DNA of 6,667 nucleotides. Source: an uncultured Sphingomonadaceae bacterium. Its GTDB lineage: Bacteria > Pseudomonadota > Alphaproteobacteria > Sphingomonadales > Sphingomonadaceae. Numbering within the stretch: the stretch's first letter is position 1; each line of letters starts with the position of its first letter. Position numbers and translations under genes: made by a program. The notes beneath the pieces are model-generated. The model was not told the origin of the DNA and did no database searches. It saw nothing but the letters and a program-made list of their open reading frames with translations. The stretch spans positions 1 through 6,667 of the forward strand of contig CALKXX010000183.1 of assembly GCA_938003725.1 (NCBI GenBank), given 5' to 3'. Shown here piece by piece: positions 1 through 4,388 of the stretch.

Positions 1-41
1 ATGGCAATCAACCGATTAGAATTACCGTGGCAGTTTACTAA
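1..41 (+). pseudogene. Tail of an upstream gene cut by the window edge (12 visible residues)
   Basis: The frame that opens at base 3 reads GNQPIRITVAVY and stops at TAA (39-41). The same tail recurs at 1224-1264, where the frame can be followed further upstream, and it resembles the end of the 75-residue protein at 946-1173, which finishes FKITVTVY. This is therefore probably the 3' end of a member of the same small gene family, either intact outside the window or already a relic. An ATG at base 1 in another frame opens an 89-codon frame to 270, but it crosses this stop region and the repeat out of phase and is not credible as a gene. The function is unknown. Confidence 0.35.
25..41 (-). repeat. 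IS-end-like 17-bp motif, inverted orientation (copy A)
   Basis: The sequence CCGTGGCAGTTTACTAA is the reverse complement, with two mismatches, of the motif at 105-122. The pair encloses about 98 bp, like the terminal inverted repeats of a miniature element. The same arrangement is duplicated at 1248-1264 and 1328-1345. The stop codon of the preceding reading frame lies inside this motif. I cannot assign an IS family. Confidence 0.6.
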
Positions 42-64
42 TTGGCATGGAGGAGGAGATGTAA

Positions 65-100
65 ATGACGCGACTGGATCGCATAAACGGATCGATTTAG
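65..100 (+). other. 11-codon frame behind a strong Shine-Dalgarno (copy 1)
   Basis: AGGAGGAG at 51-58 lies six bases before an ATG at 65, an almost ideal ribosome-binding site. The frame reads MTRLDRINGSI and stops at TAG 98-100, just before the IS-end-like motif at 105-122. The identical arrangement recurs at 1288-1323. This could be the start of a downstream operon gene cut off by an inserted element, or a genuine short leader peptide. No product is recognised. Confidence 0.3.
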
Positions 101-104
101 TGAG

Positions 105-122
105 TTTAGTAAACTGTCACCG
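105..122 (+). repeat. IS-end-like 18-bp motif (copy B), left partner of an inverted pair
   Basis: TTTAGTAAACTGTCACCG is a perfect 18-base reverse complement of 1157-1174. The pair brackets the lipoprotein and 75-residue genes. It is also the inner part of a 21-bp unit at 108-128, which is tandemly doubled at 1331-1372. Multiple short repeats at an end are typical of some insertion-sequence families such as IS21, but no transposase frame lies between the copies, so the assignment is only by resemblance. Confidence 0.65.
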
Positions 123-129
123 GAATCCA

Positions 130-327
130 CCGGAATCGAAAGTGACGAAGCTTGCCACAGTAAATCCAATTGAGGGCAATATGTATGGGGAAGGCTACAA
201 AAGCATTGAAGAGACTCGGATCGGTGCCTTGCAATATGACCAAAAGGCTTTGGCTATTGAACTACAATAGGTGATTGATATGGGCCCAATTGATCAGGAC
301 GTTGAGACCCAAAGGGTGGAAGCATGA
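130..327 (+). pseudogene. Gene remnant with an in-frame TAG, ending in an ATGA overlap with the next gene
   Basis: After the repeat one frame stays open through NPIEGNMYGEGYKSIEETRI and ends ALAIELQ at TAG 268-270. The same frame then continues without further stops as VIDMGPIDQDVETQRVEA to TGA 325-327. That TGA overlaps the ATG of the lipoprotein gene (324) in the ATGA manner of coupled operon genes. A single CAG-to-TAG transition at 268 would explain the internal stop. With no convincing start, this looks like the 3' part of a former first gene whose front was lost at the repeat. Alternatively it is two unrelated short frames, 181-270 and 280-327. The product is not recognised. Confidence 0.35.
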
Positions 328-953
328 ACTGTTCCCAAACATTGCCTTTGGCAGGGATGTTTTTCCTACTGATGTCTTGTGGCGATCTTGATGGAAAGCC
401 GCTCGACAGCTTTCAGGAGGGTGACGTCCGCGCCAAAGCCGGCGATATCGAGTTAACAGAAGCGAATGACAAAAAAGCTGGATCTGAGCTCTATATCAAG
501 ACGTATATCCACCCACGATTAAGAAAGATGATGCGCAACTATGATGGGGCGATCGAGGAAAGATACTCTGTTCGGTTTGCGAGTGAGCTAAGAAAGTCGA
601 TTAAAGAAGAAAAACAGGGCTTTAAAATCTATGGCGGCTCTAGCCCAAAAAAAAACAACGGCATCAATTTGATCGTTACACAACATATTGGCCTGAACAA
701 GGATGATGCACCTTACAAACTTACCGTGACCGTAAGGCAGGGCAGTTACTATTGGGAAAAAAGTCTCGAACGGATCGAGCCTGAAAAATATAACCGAACA
801 AATCACGACTATCTGGAAGGCGAAGAAGGCCCAATCGTTAATGATGAACAAAAAAGAACGATCAATATACTGAGCGGTATCGCACTTGATCAAATTGAGC
901 TGCGTAACGAATTGACGAAAATGTTGTTGGTGAAGAGGCAGATAAATGAGTAA
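324..953 (+). CDS. Probable lipoprotein of unknown function
   Basis: A 209-residue protein with a short hydrophobic N-terminus and a lipobox-like LMSC (residues 16-19), suggesting processing and lipid attachment at Cys19, with GD following. The amino-terminal stretch lacks the usual Lys/Arg, which weakens the signal call. The mature part is hydrophilic and charged. Around residues 134-145 it has a beta-rich run (PYKLTVTVRQGS), and it ends in a long Lys/Glu-rich helix-like segment. The chosen ATG has a GGTGGA-like site just upstream and overlaps the preceding frame (ATGA). The end overlaps the next start by 8 bp, so the two are very likely co-translated. Base composition is AT-richer than the genes at 3000-5050, consistent with acquired DNA. 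No family is recognised; a role in an envelope or toxin-immunity cassette is speculation. Confidence 0.7.
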   Translation: MNCSQTLPLAGMFFLLMSCGDLDGKPLDSFQEGDVRAKAGDIELTEANDKKAGSELYIKTYIHPRLRKMMRNYDGAIEERYSVRFASELRKSIKEEKQGFKIYGGSSPKKNNGINLIVTQHIGLNKDDAPYKLTVTVRQGSYYWEKSLERIEPEKYNRTNHDYLEGEEGPIVNDEQKRTINILSGIALDQIELRNELTKMLLVKRQINE

Positions 954-1173
954 ATTAGGCAATTTGGATAGGTCAATTTTGATAGCGCAGGATCAAAGCT
1001 TTTCAAAATGGCCTGAAAATAATCTAACGGTCAGCTTTTACGAGCAGACTGGCGACCTCGATCAATTTTATGCCGGACGCAAGATACGGTTAAGACCTGG
1101 AAGCACAACAAATATTGCTTACGATACCCCGGGTACGTTTTCAGCTTTTAAAATTACGGTGACAGTTTACTAA
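946..1173 (+). CDS. Small 75-residue protein of unknown function, end formed within a repeat motif
   Basis: The ATG lies inside the last codons of the lipoprotein gene (ATGAGTAA, 8-bp overlap), which indicates translational coupling and a shared task. The protein has no signal peptide or membrane segment. Its second half is beta-like (LTVSFYEQ, KIRLRPGS) and ends YDTPGTFSAFKITVTVY. The last codons and stop lie within the IS-end-like motif at 1157-1174. The frame relic just downstream (1175-1264) ends similarly, ATPATF then RITVAVY, so this looks like one of a set of related tails. No family is recognised. Overlap and shared composition support a real gene, but its original C-terminus may have been replaced by the repeat. 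Confidence 0.6.
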   Translation: MSKLGNLDRSILIAQDQSFSKWPENNLTVSFYEQTGDLDQFYAGRKIRLRPGSTTNIAYDTPGTFSAFKITVTVY

Positions 1174-1174
1174 A
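1157..1174 (-). repeat. IS-end-like 18-bp motif (copy C), right partner of an inverted pair
   Basis: CGGTGACAGTTTACTAAA is the exact reverse complement of 105-122. It encodes the final residues and stop codon of the 75-residue protein. The segment 105-1174 therefore has perfect 18-bp inverted ends and carries only passenger genes. Confidence 0.65.
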
Positions 1175-1264
1175 TGTGCTGATCTTACCGGCGCCACGCC
1201 TGCGACCTTCACCCATGACCACAATGGCAATCAACCGATTAGAATTACCGTGGCAGTTTACTAA
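1175..1264 (+). pseudogene. Gene-tail relic similar to the end of the 75-residue protein
   Basis: Directly after the stop at 1173, in a different phase, a frame reads CADLTGATPATF, then HDHNGNQPIRITVAVY, and stops at TAA 1262-1264. There is no start codon, and the frame is closed by a TGA at 1160-1162. The pattern TPxTF followed by [RK]ITVxVY matches the end of the upstream protein (DTPGTF, then KITVTVY). From 1224 on it is identical to the sequence at the left window edge. It is most simply a truncated paralogue tail left by duplication or deletion between repeats. Confidence 0.45.
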
Positions 1265-1352
1265 TTGGCATGGAGGAGGAGATGTAAATGACGCGACTGG
1301 ATCGCATAAACGGATCGATTTAGTGAGTTTAGTAAACTGTCAACGGAATCCA
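1224..1352 (+). repeat. 129-bp direct repeat, copy 2
   Basis: This is the second copy of 1-129, offset by 1223 bp, with one mismatch at 1343. It contains the tail relic's stop (1262-1264), the strong Shine-Dalgarno at 1274-1281 and the inverted motif pair at 1248-1264 and 1328-1345. Recombination between the two copies would delete or amplify the intervening lipoprotein cassette of about 1.2 kb. Confidence 0.9.
1288..1323 (+). other. 11-codon frame behind a strong Shine-Dalgarno (copy 2)
   Basis: This has the same AGGAGGAG, six-base spacer and MTRLDRINGSI frame as at 65-100, carried within the direct repeat. It stops at TAG 1321-1323 before the tandem 21-bp units. It is a truncated gene start or a leader peptide. 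Identity between copies reflects the repeat and is not independent evidence of coding. Confidence 0.25.
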
Positions 1353-1372
1353 GTAAACTGTCACCGGAATCC
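1331..1372 (+). repeat. Tandem 21-bp repeat (two units, one mismatch)
   Basis: Units 1331-1351 and 1352-1372 share AGTAAACTGTCA then CGGAATCC and differ at one base (A at 1343, C at 1364). A single full unit is present at 108-128. Tandem short repeats of this kind are seen at the ends of some insertion sequences where transposase binds several sites. The right boundary (1372) is also where the alternative minus-strand frame discussed for the Cys-rich gene ends. Confidence 0.75.
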
Positions 1373-1505
1373 TAGCTATCGCAAAAAATCGAATAGGATA
1401 TCGGTTCTTTTTTTAATATCCCGCCAATCGATAAGATAATGCCGTCTTGCTCGTCTTTTTGATATTCTGGTGCTGGAGGGTATGGTTCAATACTTGTTGG
1501 GTTGT

Positions 1506-2132
1506 TCAGACCTTTGCATCTGACGCCGCCTGTAGGCAGATTTGGCTTGCACAAAAAAGAGCTCCCTTACCATAGTCGATGTGATCAACTGTTGAGCATT
1601 TTGGAAATTCGGGAAACTTTCCAGTTTCCGAACATACCGGGCCTTTTTCCGTTGACCAGACCTCGCAATAGGGATGACGAAGTGCCGCTAAGTTGGAACC
1701 GTTAAAAGGCCGGTCGGAATTTAGTTTTGTGCACCGGCGTTTACCGTCGACCGTTTCAAACTCTTCGCAAAATAGATGCAACAATTGGACGTCGCCCAGA
1801 TCCCGACGATGGTCTTCAATCAAGTAGTGCCCGTCGAGGTCGCCAACACAAAATGGCCGTGTCGGCTTCGATGGATGCATATCATCGATAGAGCAGAATA
1901 TATCCGTGCCATCCGGCCCGGTGCGCGAGCACATTTTTTGCCAGTTGGTCCATAGCTGGCATTTGGGGTTTTCCGTGTCAAACGCCGCTAGCCGCGCATC
2001 CGCCGCCGCCTGATCCTTAAAATATATATTGTCTTTGCTGTCGTGGCCAGCTTGACCAGCGGTCACGCAAGATACCGCGAGCAAGGATGTCGCTAACAAA
2101 GTGAAAATGATTCGCGTTAAATAGTGGCCCAT
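1506..2132 (-). CDS. Secreted Cys-rich protein with two matching four-cysteine modules
   Basis: A 208-residue protein with a clear export signal: Arg7, a hydrophobic core at 8-20, and AVSC (19-22) as a possible though non-ideal lipobox. The mature part holds two similar modules. The first has Cys58, 68, 80 and 95; the second has Cys156, 167, 179 and 194. Spacings are 10/12/15 and 11/12/15, with Trp61 and Trp159 three residues after the first Cys, CSxTG after the second and CS after the third. Cys122 and Cys134 lie between the modules. Disulfide-stabilised domains in the periplasm or outside the cell are inferred. The start has an ideal GGAGGA six bases upstream (2139-2144). A run of six T (coding strand) at 1553-1558 sits at the last module Cys, where a shifted frame continues to 1372, so the true C-terminus is uncertain. 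No family is recognised. Confidence 0.75.
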   Translation of the reverse strand: MGHYLTRIIFTLLATSLLAVSCVTAGQAGHDSKDNIYFKDQAAADARLAAFDTENPKCQLWTNWQKMCSRTGPDGTDIFCSIDDMHPSKPTRPFCVGDLDGHYLIEDHRRDLGDVQLLHLFCEEFETVDGKRRCTKLNSDRPFNGSNLAALRHPYCEVWSTEKGPVCSETGKFPEFPKCSTVDHIDYGKGALFCASQICLQAASDAKV

Positions 2133-2154
2133 CTGCCATCCTCCGATGGATCAA

Positions 2155-2182
2155 ATGCTAACCACTATTTCCTATCGCGCAA
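2155..2182 (-). promoter_or_regulatory. Possible promoter of the Cys-rich gene
   Basis: Read on the minus strand, TTGCGC (2182-2177) and TAGCAT (2160-2155) are separated by 16 bases and lie just upstream of the GGAGGA ribosome-binding site. Both hexamers match the sigma-70 consensus only partly (3/6 and 4/6). This is a positional guess; the 131-bp gap at 2133-2263 shows nothing better. Confidence 0.25.
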
Positions 2183-2263
2183 CGTAACAATCGCGGATTG
2201 GCCGAAACTGTAAACTTTGAAACGCGGTGGACGCTGGACGACAATAATCGGAAAGTTCGGCGA

Positions 2264-2422
2264 CTATGCCCCTTCCAACATCTCTTCCTTCAATCGCAGT
2301 TTTTCTTTTTTCAGGGATTGGATCGTCATCGTATCGGGGTTGGGGCGCGCTTCTTCTTTGGCGATTTTTTGGTCCAGAGCTTCGTGCTTGCCGCGCAGGG
2401 CGTCGATATGATTTTGATCCAT
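2264..2422 (-). CDS. YdcH/DUF465 family protein (52 residues)
   Basis: A short minus-strand frame begins MDQNHIDALRGKHEALDQKI and ends MLEGA. It shows the family pattern: an opening helix with LxxKHxxLDxxI, a Pro-containing turn (RPNPDTMT), and a second helix with the signature LKKEKLRLKEEM (residues 37-48). The predicted shape is a small antiparallel helical hairpin or coiled coil, soluble, of unknown biochemical role. TGAGGAG lies just upstream of the ATG. It diverges from a second YdcH gene (2639-2842) across 216 bp and is followed, on the same strand, by the Cys-rich gene after 131 bp. Confidence 0.85.
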   Translation of the reverse strand: MDQNHIDALRGKHEALDQKIAKEEARPNPDTMTIQSLKKEKLRLKEEMLEGA

Positions 2423-2445
2423 GAATAACTCCTCAGGTTGAAAAT

Positions 2446-2577
2446 ATGCTGGAATTGAAATTGGGTGCGAACGCCCTTTCTTTGTTTGGCATAGCGAATG
2501 TCTATCCGGTACCTATGCAGATCATGTTTACCCAAGCCTTATATGGTGGACTTGGTTTCGGTCACGACTATGAATAG
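2446..2577 (+). CDS. Possible 43-residue small protein between two YdcH genes
   Basis: An ATG at 2446 opens a 43-codon frame ending at TAG 2575-2577. It has a mildly hydrophobic, Gly/aromatic-rich second half (FGIANVYPVP, then ALYGGLGFGHDYE). An AGG eight bases upstream is a weak ribosome-binding site. It lies wholly in the gap between divergent YdcH genes, so the space may instead be promoter sequence. No homologue is recognised; the call is tentative. Confidence 0.2.
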   Translation: MLELKLGANALSLFGIANVYPVPMQIMFTQALYGGLGFGHDYE

Positions 2578-2638
2578 GGTTAAGATTACAAATTTGCGGC
2601 GGCTTGGCAAGGTTTGATTGGGGGCAATTGGGTTCAAA

Positions 2639-2842
2639 ATGGCGATGAGCGATGAAGAGTTGCGCGCACGGCTTGAAGTGTTGCGGATTGAGCACCGGGA
2701 TCTGGATGCGGCAATTGGGGCCTTGATGGAATCGGGTACGCAGGATCAACTGCGCATTGCCCGGCTTAAAAAACGAAAATTACAATTGCGCGACCGGATT
2801 ATCCAAATTGAAAATGCGTTAATCCCCGACATTATCGCATAG
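2639..2842 (+). CDS. YdcH/DUF465 family protein (67 residues)
   Basis: The protein begins MAMSDEELRARLEVLRIEHR and carries the family core: HRDLDAAIxAL (residues 19-29), a short turn, then LRIARLKKRKLQLRDRI (about 38-54), finishing PDIIA. This is the typical DUF465 length and helical-hairpin pattern. I start at ATG 2639 (GGG six bases upstream); ATG 2645 is also possible. A TTG at 2618 would add seven unconserved residues. The gene precedes the rcdA-like gene in the same direction with a 161-bp gap, a neighbourhood I recall from sphingomonad genomes. The function of the family is not established. Confidence 0.9.
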   Translation: MAMSDEELRARLEVLRIEHRDLDAAIGALMESGTQDQLRIARLKKRKLQLRDRIIQIENALIPDIIA

Positions 2843-2846
2843 AAAC

Positions 2847-2888
2847 CGCGCGATTTCAGCGGCCTGTGTGATGTTAACCAATCGCGCG
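2847..2888. other. Inverted repeat after the YdcH gene (9-bp stem)
   Basis: CGCGCGATT at 2847-2855 pairs perfectly with AATCGCGCG at 2880-2888 across a 24-base loop, starting four bases after the YdcH stop. No T-run follows, so it is not a standard intrinsic terminator. It may still halt or process the transcript, or be a DNA-level site. An alternating CG run at 2883-2892 overlaps its right arm. Confidence 0.3.
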
Positions 2889-2945
2889 CGCGAATTAATC
2901 CACAGCCTATCCACGTATCAGTATGAAACAACCCGCCGATTAACC
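2874..2945 (+). promoter_or_regulatory. Candidate CtrA half-sites and DnaA-box-like sites upstream of rcdA
   Basis: TTAACCAA (2874-2881) and TTAACCGT (2940-2947) each match the CtrA half-site TTAACCAT at seven of eight positions. Between them, TAATCCACA (2896-2904) and CTATCCACG (2907-2915) differ from the DnaA box TTATCCACA at one and two positions. Their placement just upstream of a CtrA-degradation adaptor gene makes cell-cycle control plausible. These short motifs can occur by chance. Confidence 0.3.
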
Positions 2946-3003
2946 GTCTCCGGTGACATATTTGCCCTGTCAAAATGCTACTGAAACTTGCTAAGGGCAT
3001 CCA

Positions 3004-3462
3004 ATGGCTGAAAGCGAAGCATTGATGACGCCCAAACTTCTGGACGCGCTATATACCGAGGCAATGGTGCTCGCGGATGAAGCGCGCAGCTATTTTGAAT
3101 CCGGGCGCTTTCATGATGAAGTGATGGACGGCGACAGCAATCTGTCGGTCGCCTTCTCTTGCGAATCCCTGAAAGTCACGACGCGGCTGATGCATTGTAT
3201 TGCGTGGCTGCTCAATCAAAAGGCTTTGCACAGCGGCGAGTTGTCGGAAGGTGAGGCGTGGAATCACGACCGTCAGCTTGGCTATGCGGCGGCAAGTGAT
3301 CAGCCAATGGTAGAACGCTTTCCCGAGGAAGCCCGACATGTGGTGATGGCCAGCGAGGAATTGTTTCAGCGCCTGCAACGCCTGTCTGCTAGATTGGAAC
3401 GCCGCGACGAAGACGAGCGCCCGGTCCACGGAATGCTACAGCGGATACAAAATAGCTTCTGA
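3004..3462 (+). CDS. rcdA: RcdA-like regulator of CtrA degradation (DUF1465)
   Basis: A 152-residue, mostly helical soluble protein. The recognisable DUF1465 core is YTEAMVLADEARSYF (17-31) and CESLKVTTRLMHCIAWLL (53-70), followed by a QKALHSGELS segment. A third long helix is rich in Leu/Arg (about 106-135). In Caulobacter, RcdA is a three-helix adaptor that works with CpdR, PopA and ClpXP to remove the cell-cycle regulator CtrA. This protein is assigned the same role by family, not by direct evidence. AAGGG lies about six bases upstream of the ATG. It follows a YdcH gene and converges on the transporter gene with only 8 bp between stop codons, leaving no space for a terminator. In more distant alphaproteobacteria DUF1465 proteins are often left unnamed, so the symbol is less sure than the family. 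Confidence 0.8.
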   Translation: MAESEALMTPKLLDALYTEAMVLADEARSYFESGRFHDEVMDGDSNLSVAFSCESLKVTTRLMHCIAWLLNQKALHSGELSEGEAWNHDRQLGYAAASDQPMVERFPEEARHVVMASEELFQRLQRLSARLERRDEDERPVHGMLQRIQNSF

Positions 3463-3470
3463 ATCTTGGT

Positions 3471-4364
3471 TCAGGCCGCGCGTGCCAACCGCCGACCTCG
3501 CACAATCAATCCCAAAGCGATCAGCATTTGCAGGACGCCGTATAGAAGCAGGGTGAAGAGCACCATATCGCCAATCGCGTCGGGTTGTCCGACAATGGCG
3601 GGAAAGAGTGACGCCTTTAACATGAAGCCCAGATTCACGTTGCGCACCACCACTTCCATATTGATCGCGGTGCTGTCGGGGCGAGAGAGGCGCAGCGCTT
3701 TACAGACCAGCCAGCTTGCCAGCGCCATTGTCAGGATCAATCCGGCCACCAATGCGATATTCTCCCCGCCAAAGGCGTCGAGATCCAATCGCCCGCTGGA
3801 CAACGCGCCGGTGATGATGAGCGCTATGCCGAACAAGGACGCGCGGACCACCCATTTGCTAAAGTCGGCGGCGGTGCCGGGAAAGAACCGCAAATAGAGC
3901 ATACCCACCAACAGCGGCAAGAGCAGCGTCAGCGCGATCTCCGTCATGATCTGCGCGCGCGGCATGGTAAAGTCGTCGGGCATATATTGCGTGATCAGGA
4001 ACTCCAGGATCAGCGGCGTGGTGAACAGGCAGGCCAGCGTGGTCAGCGCGGTGATGGTGATCGACAGCGGCACATTGCCGCGCGCAAAAAAGGTGAAGAT
4101 GTTCGACGTCGTCCCGCCCGGTATCGCCGCGATCAACGCGATCCCCACCGCGACGCCGCCTGCAATTCCGAAGGCGGAGATAAACGCCAATGCGACCAGC
4201 GGCACCAAAATGAGCTGGATCACCGAACCGCTCGCCACGGCTTTGGGTTCCACCAGCACCTCGCGAAAATCCCGCGGCGTCAGCGTCGCGCCCATGCCCA
4301 GCATCGCGGTCACCAACTGAAACACCGCGAACCAATATTCGTTGGCCAGATAAAATTCGCCCAT
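3471..4364 (-). CDS. BASS-family (bile acid:sodium symporter-like) transporter
   Basis: A 297-residue polytopic membrane protein, about nine to ten hydrophobic segments, the usual length for the SBF/BASS family. Landmarks are GMGATLTPRDF (23-33), IPGGTTSN (81-88), FFARGNVPLSITIT (92-105) and MEVVVRNVNLG (236-246). By comparison with the ASBT structure from Neisseria, Gln50, Ser87, Asn88, Ser101, Thr105 and Glu237 line up with sodium ligands. Arg241 stands where the second-site Gln (of ExxxQ) is expected, which could alter ion coupling. Bacterial members carry organic anions such as pantoate, pyruvate or other carboxylates; the substrate here cannot be read from sequence. It starts 24 bp after the terminase-like gene on the same strand, with GGGGACC before the ATG, so co-transcription is possible. 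Confidence 0.9.
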   Translation of the reverse strand: MGEFYLANEYWFAVFQLVTAMLGMGATLTPRDFREVLVEPKAVASGSVIQLILVPLVALAFISAFGIAGGVAVGIALIAAIPGGTTSNIFTFFARGNVPLSITITALTTLACLFTTPLILEFLITQYMPDDFTMPRAQIMTEIALTLLLPLLVGMLYLRFFPGTAADFSKWVVRASLFGIALIITGALSSGRLDLDAFGGENIALVAGLILTMALASWLVCKALRLSRPDSTAINMEVVVRNVNLGFMLKASLFPAIVGQPDAIGDMVLFTLLLYGVLQMLIALGLIVRGRRLARAA

Positions 4365-4388
4365 AGGTCCCCGTCTACTCCGCCGCGT

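Larger units (their letters stand above)
1..129 (+). repeat. 129-bp direct repeat, copy 1
   Basis: This stretch is identical to 1224-1352 except at one base (C at 120, A at 1343). It holds the end of a reading frame (stop 39-41), a strong Shine-Dalgarno run at 51-58 followed by an 11-codon frame, and an inverted pair of a 17-18-bp motif at 25-41 and 105-122. After the repeat, copy 1 continues with a partial echo (ACCGGAATC at 119-127 and again at 129-137). Copy 2 instead continues into a second full 21-bp unit. The repeat may extend left beyond the window. Near-identity suggests recent duplication or an active mobile end. Confidence 0.9.

Noticed and set aside
25..122. Integron attC-like site
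   Set aside because: The inverted ends do not match the RYYYAAC/GTTRRRY core pattern, and no integrase or cassette array logic is visible.
1..270. An 89-codon frame starting at base 1
   Set aside because: It runs across the repeat out of phase with the gene tail that ends at 41, and its first part is duplicated with a different continuation at 1224. Only its last third is treated as a possible remnant.
742..756. GGCAGTTACTATTGG inside the lipoprotein gene, similar to part of the repeat motif
   Set aside because: The match is short with indels and lies in phase within a normal coding stretch; likely chance.
588..962. 124-codon minus-strand frame
   Set aside because: It is antisense to the lipoprotein gene, which has coupled start and stop overlaps. 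The Phe-rich composition is typical of the antisense of Lys/Glu-rich coding.
1388..1414. Possible terminator for the left plus-strand genes (short stem 1388-1392/1401-1405 followed by a T-run)
   Set aside because: The stem has only five pairs including one wobble, and the T-run is interrupted by a C; too weak to call.
2326..2535. 69-codon minus-strand frame
   Set aside because: It overlaps the 52-residue YdcH gene in another phase; the YdcH frame has family motifs and a good ribosome-binding site.
3859..4335. 158-codon minus-strand frame
   Set aside because: It is an out-of-phase frame inside the BASS gene, with His/Arg/Gly-rich low-complexity content from GC-rich codons.
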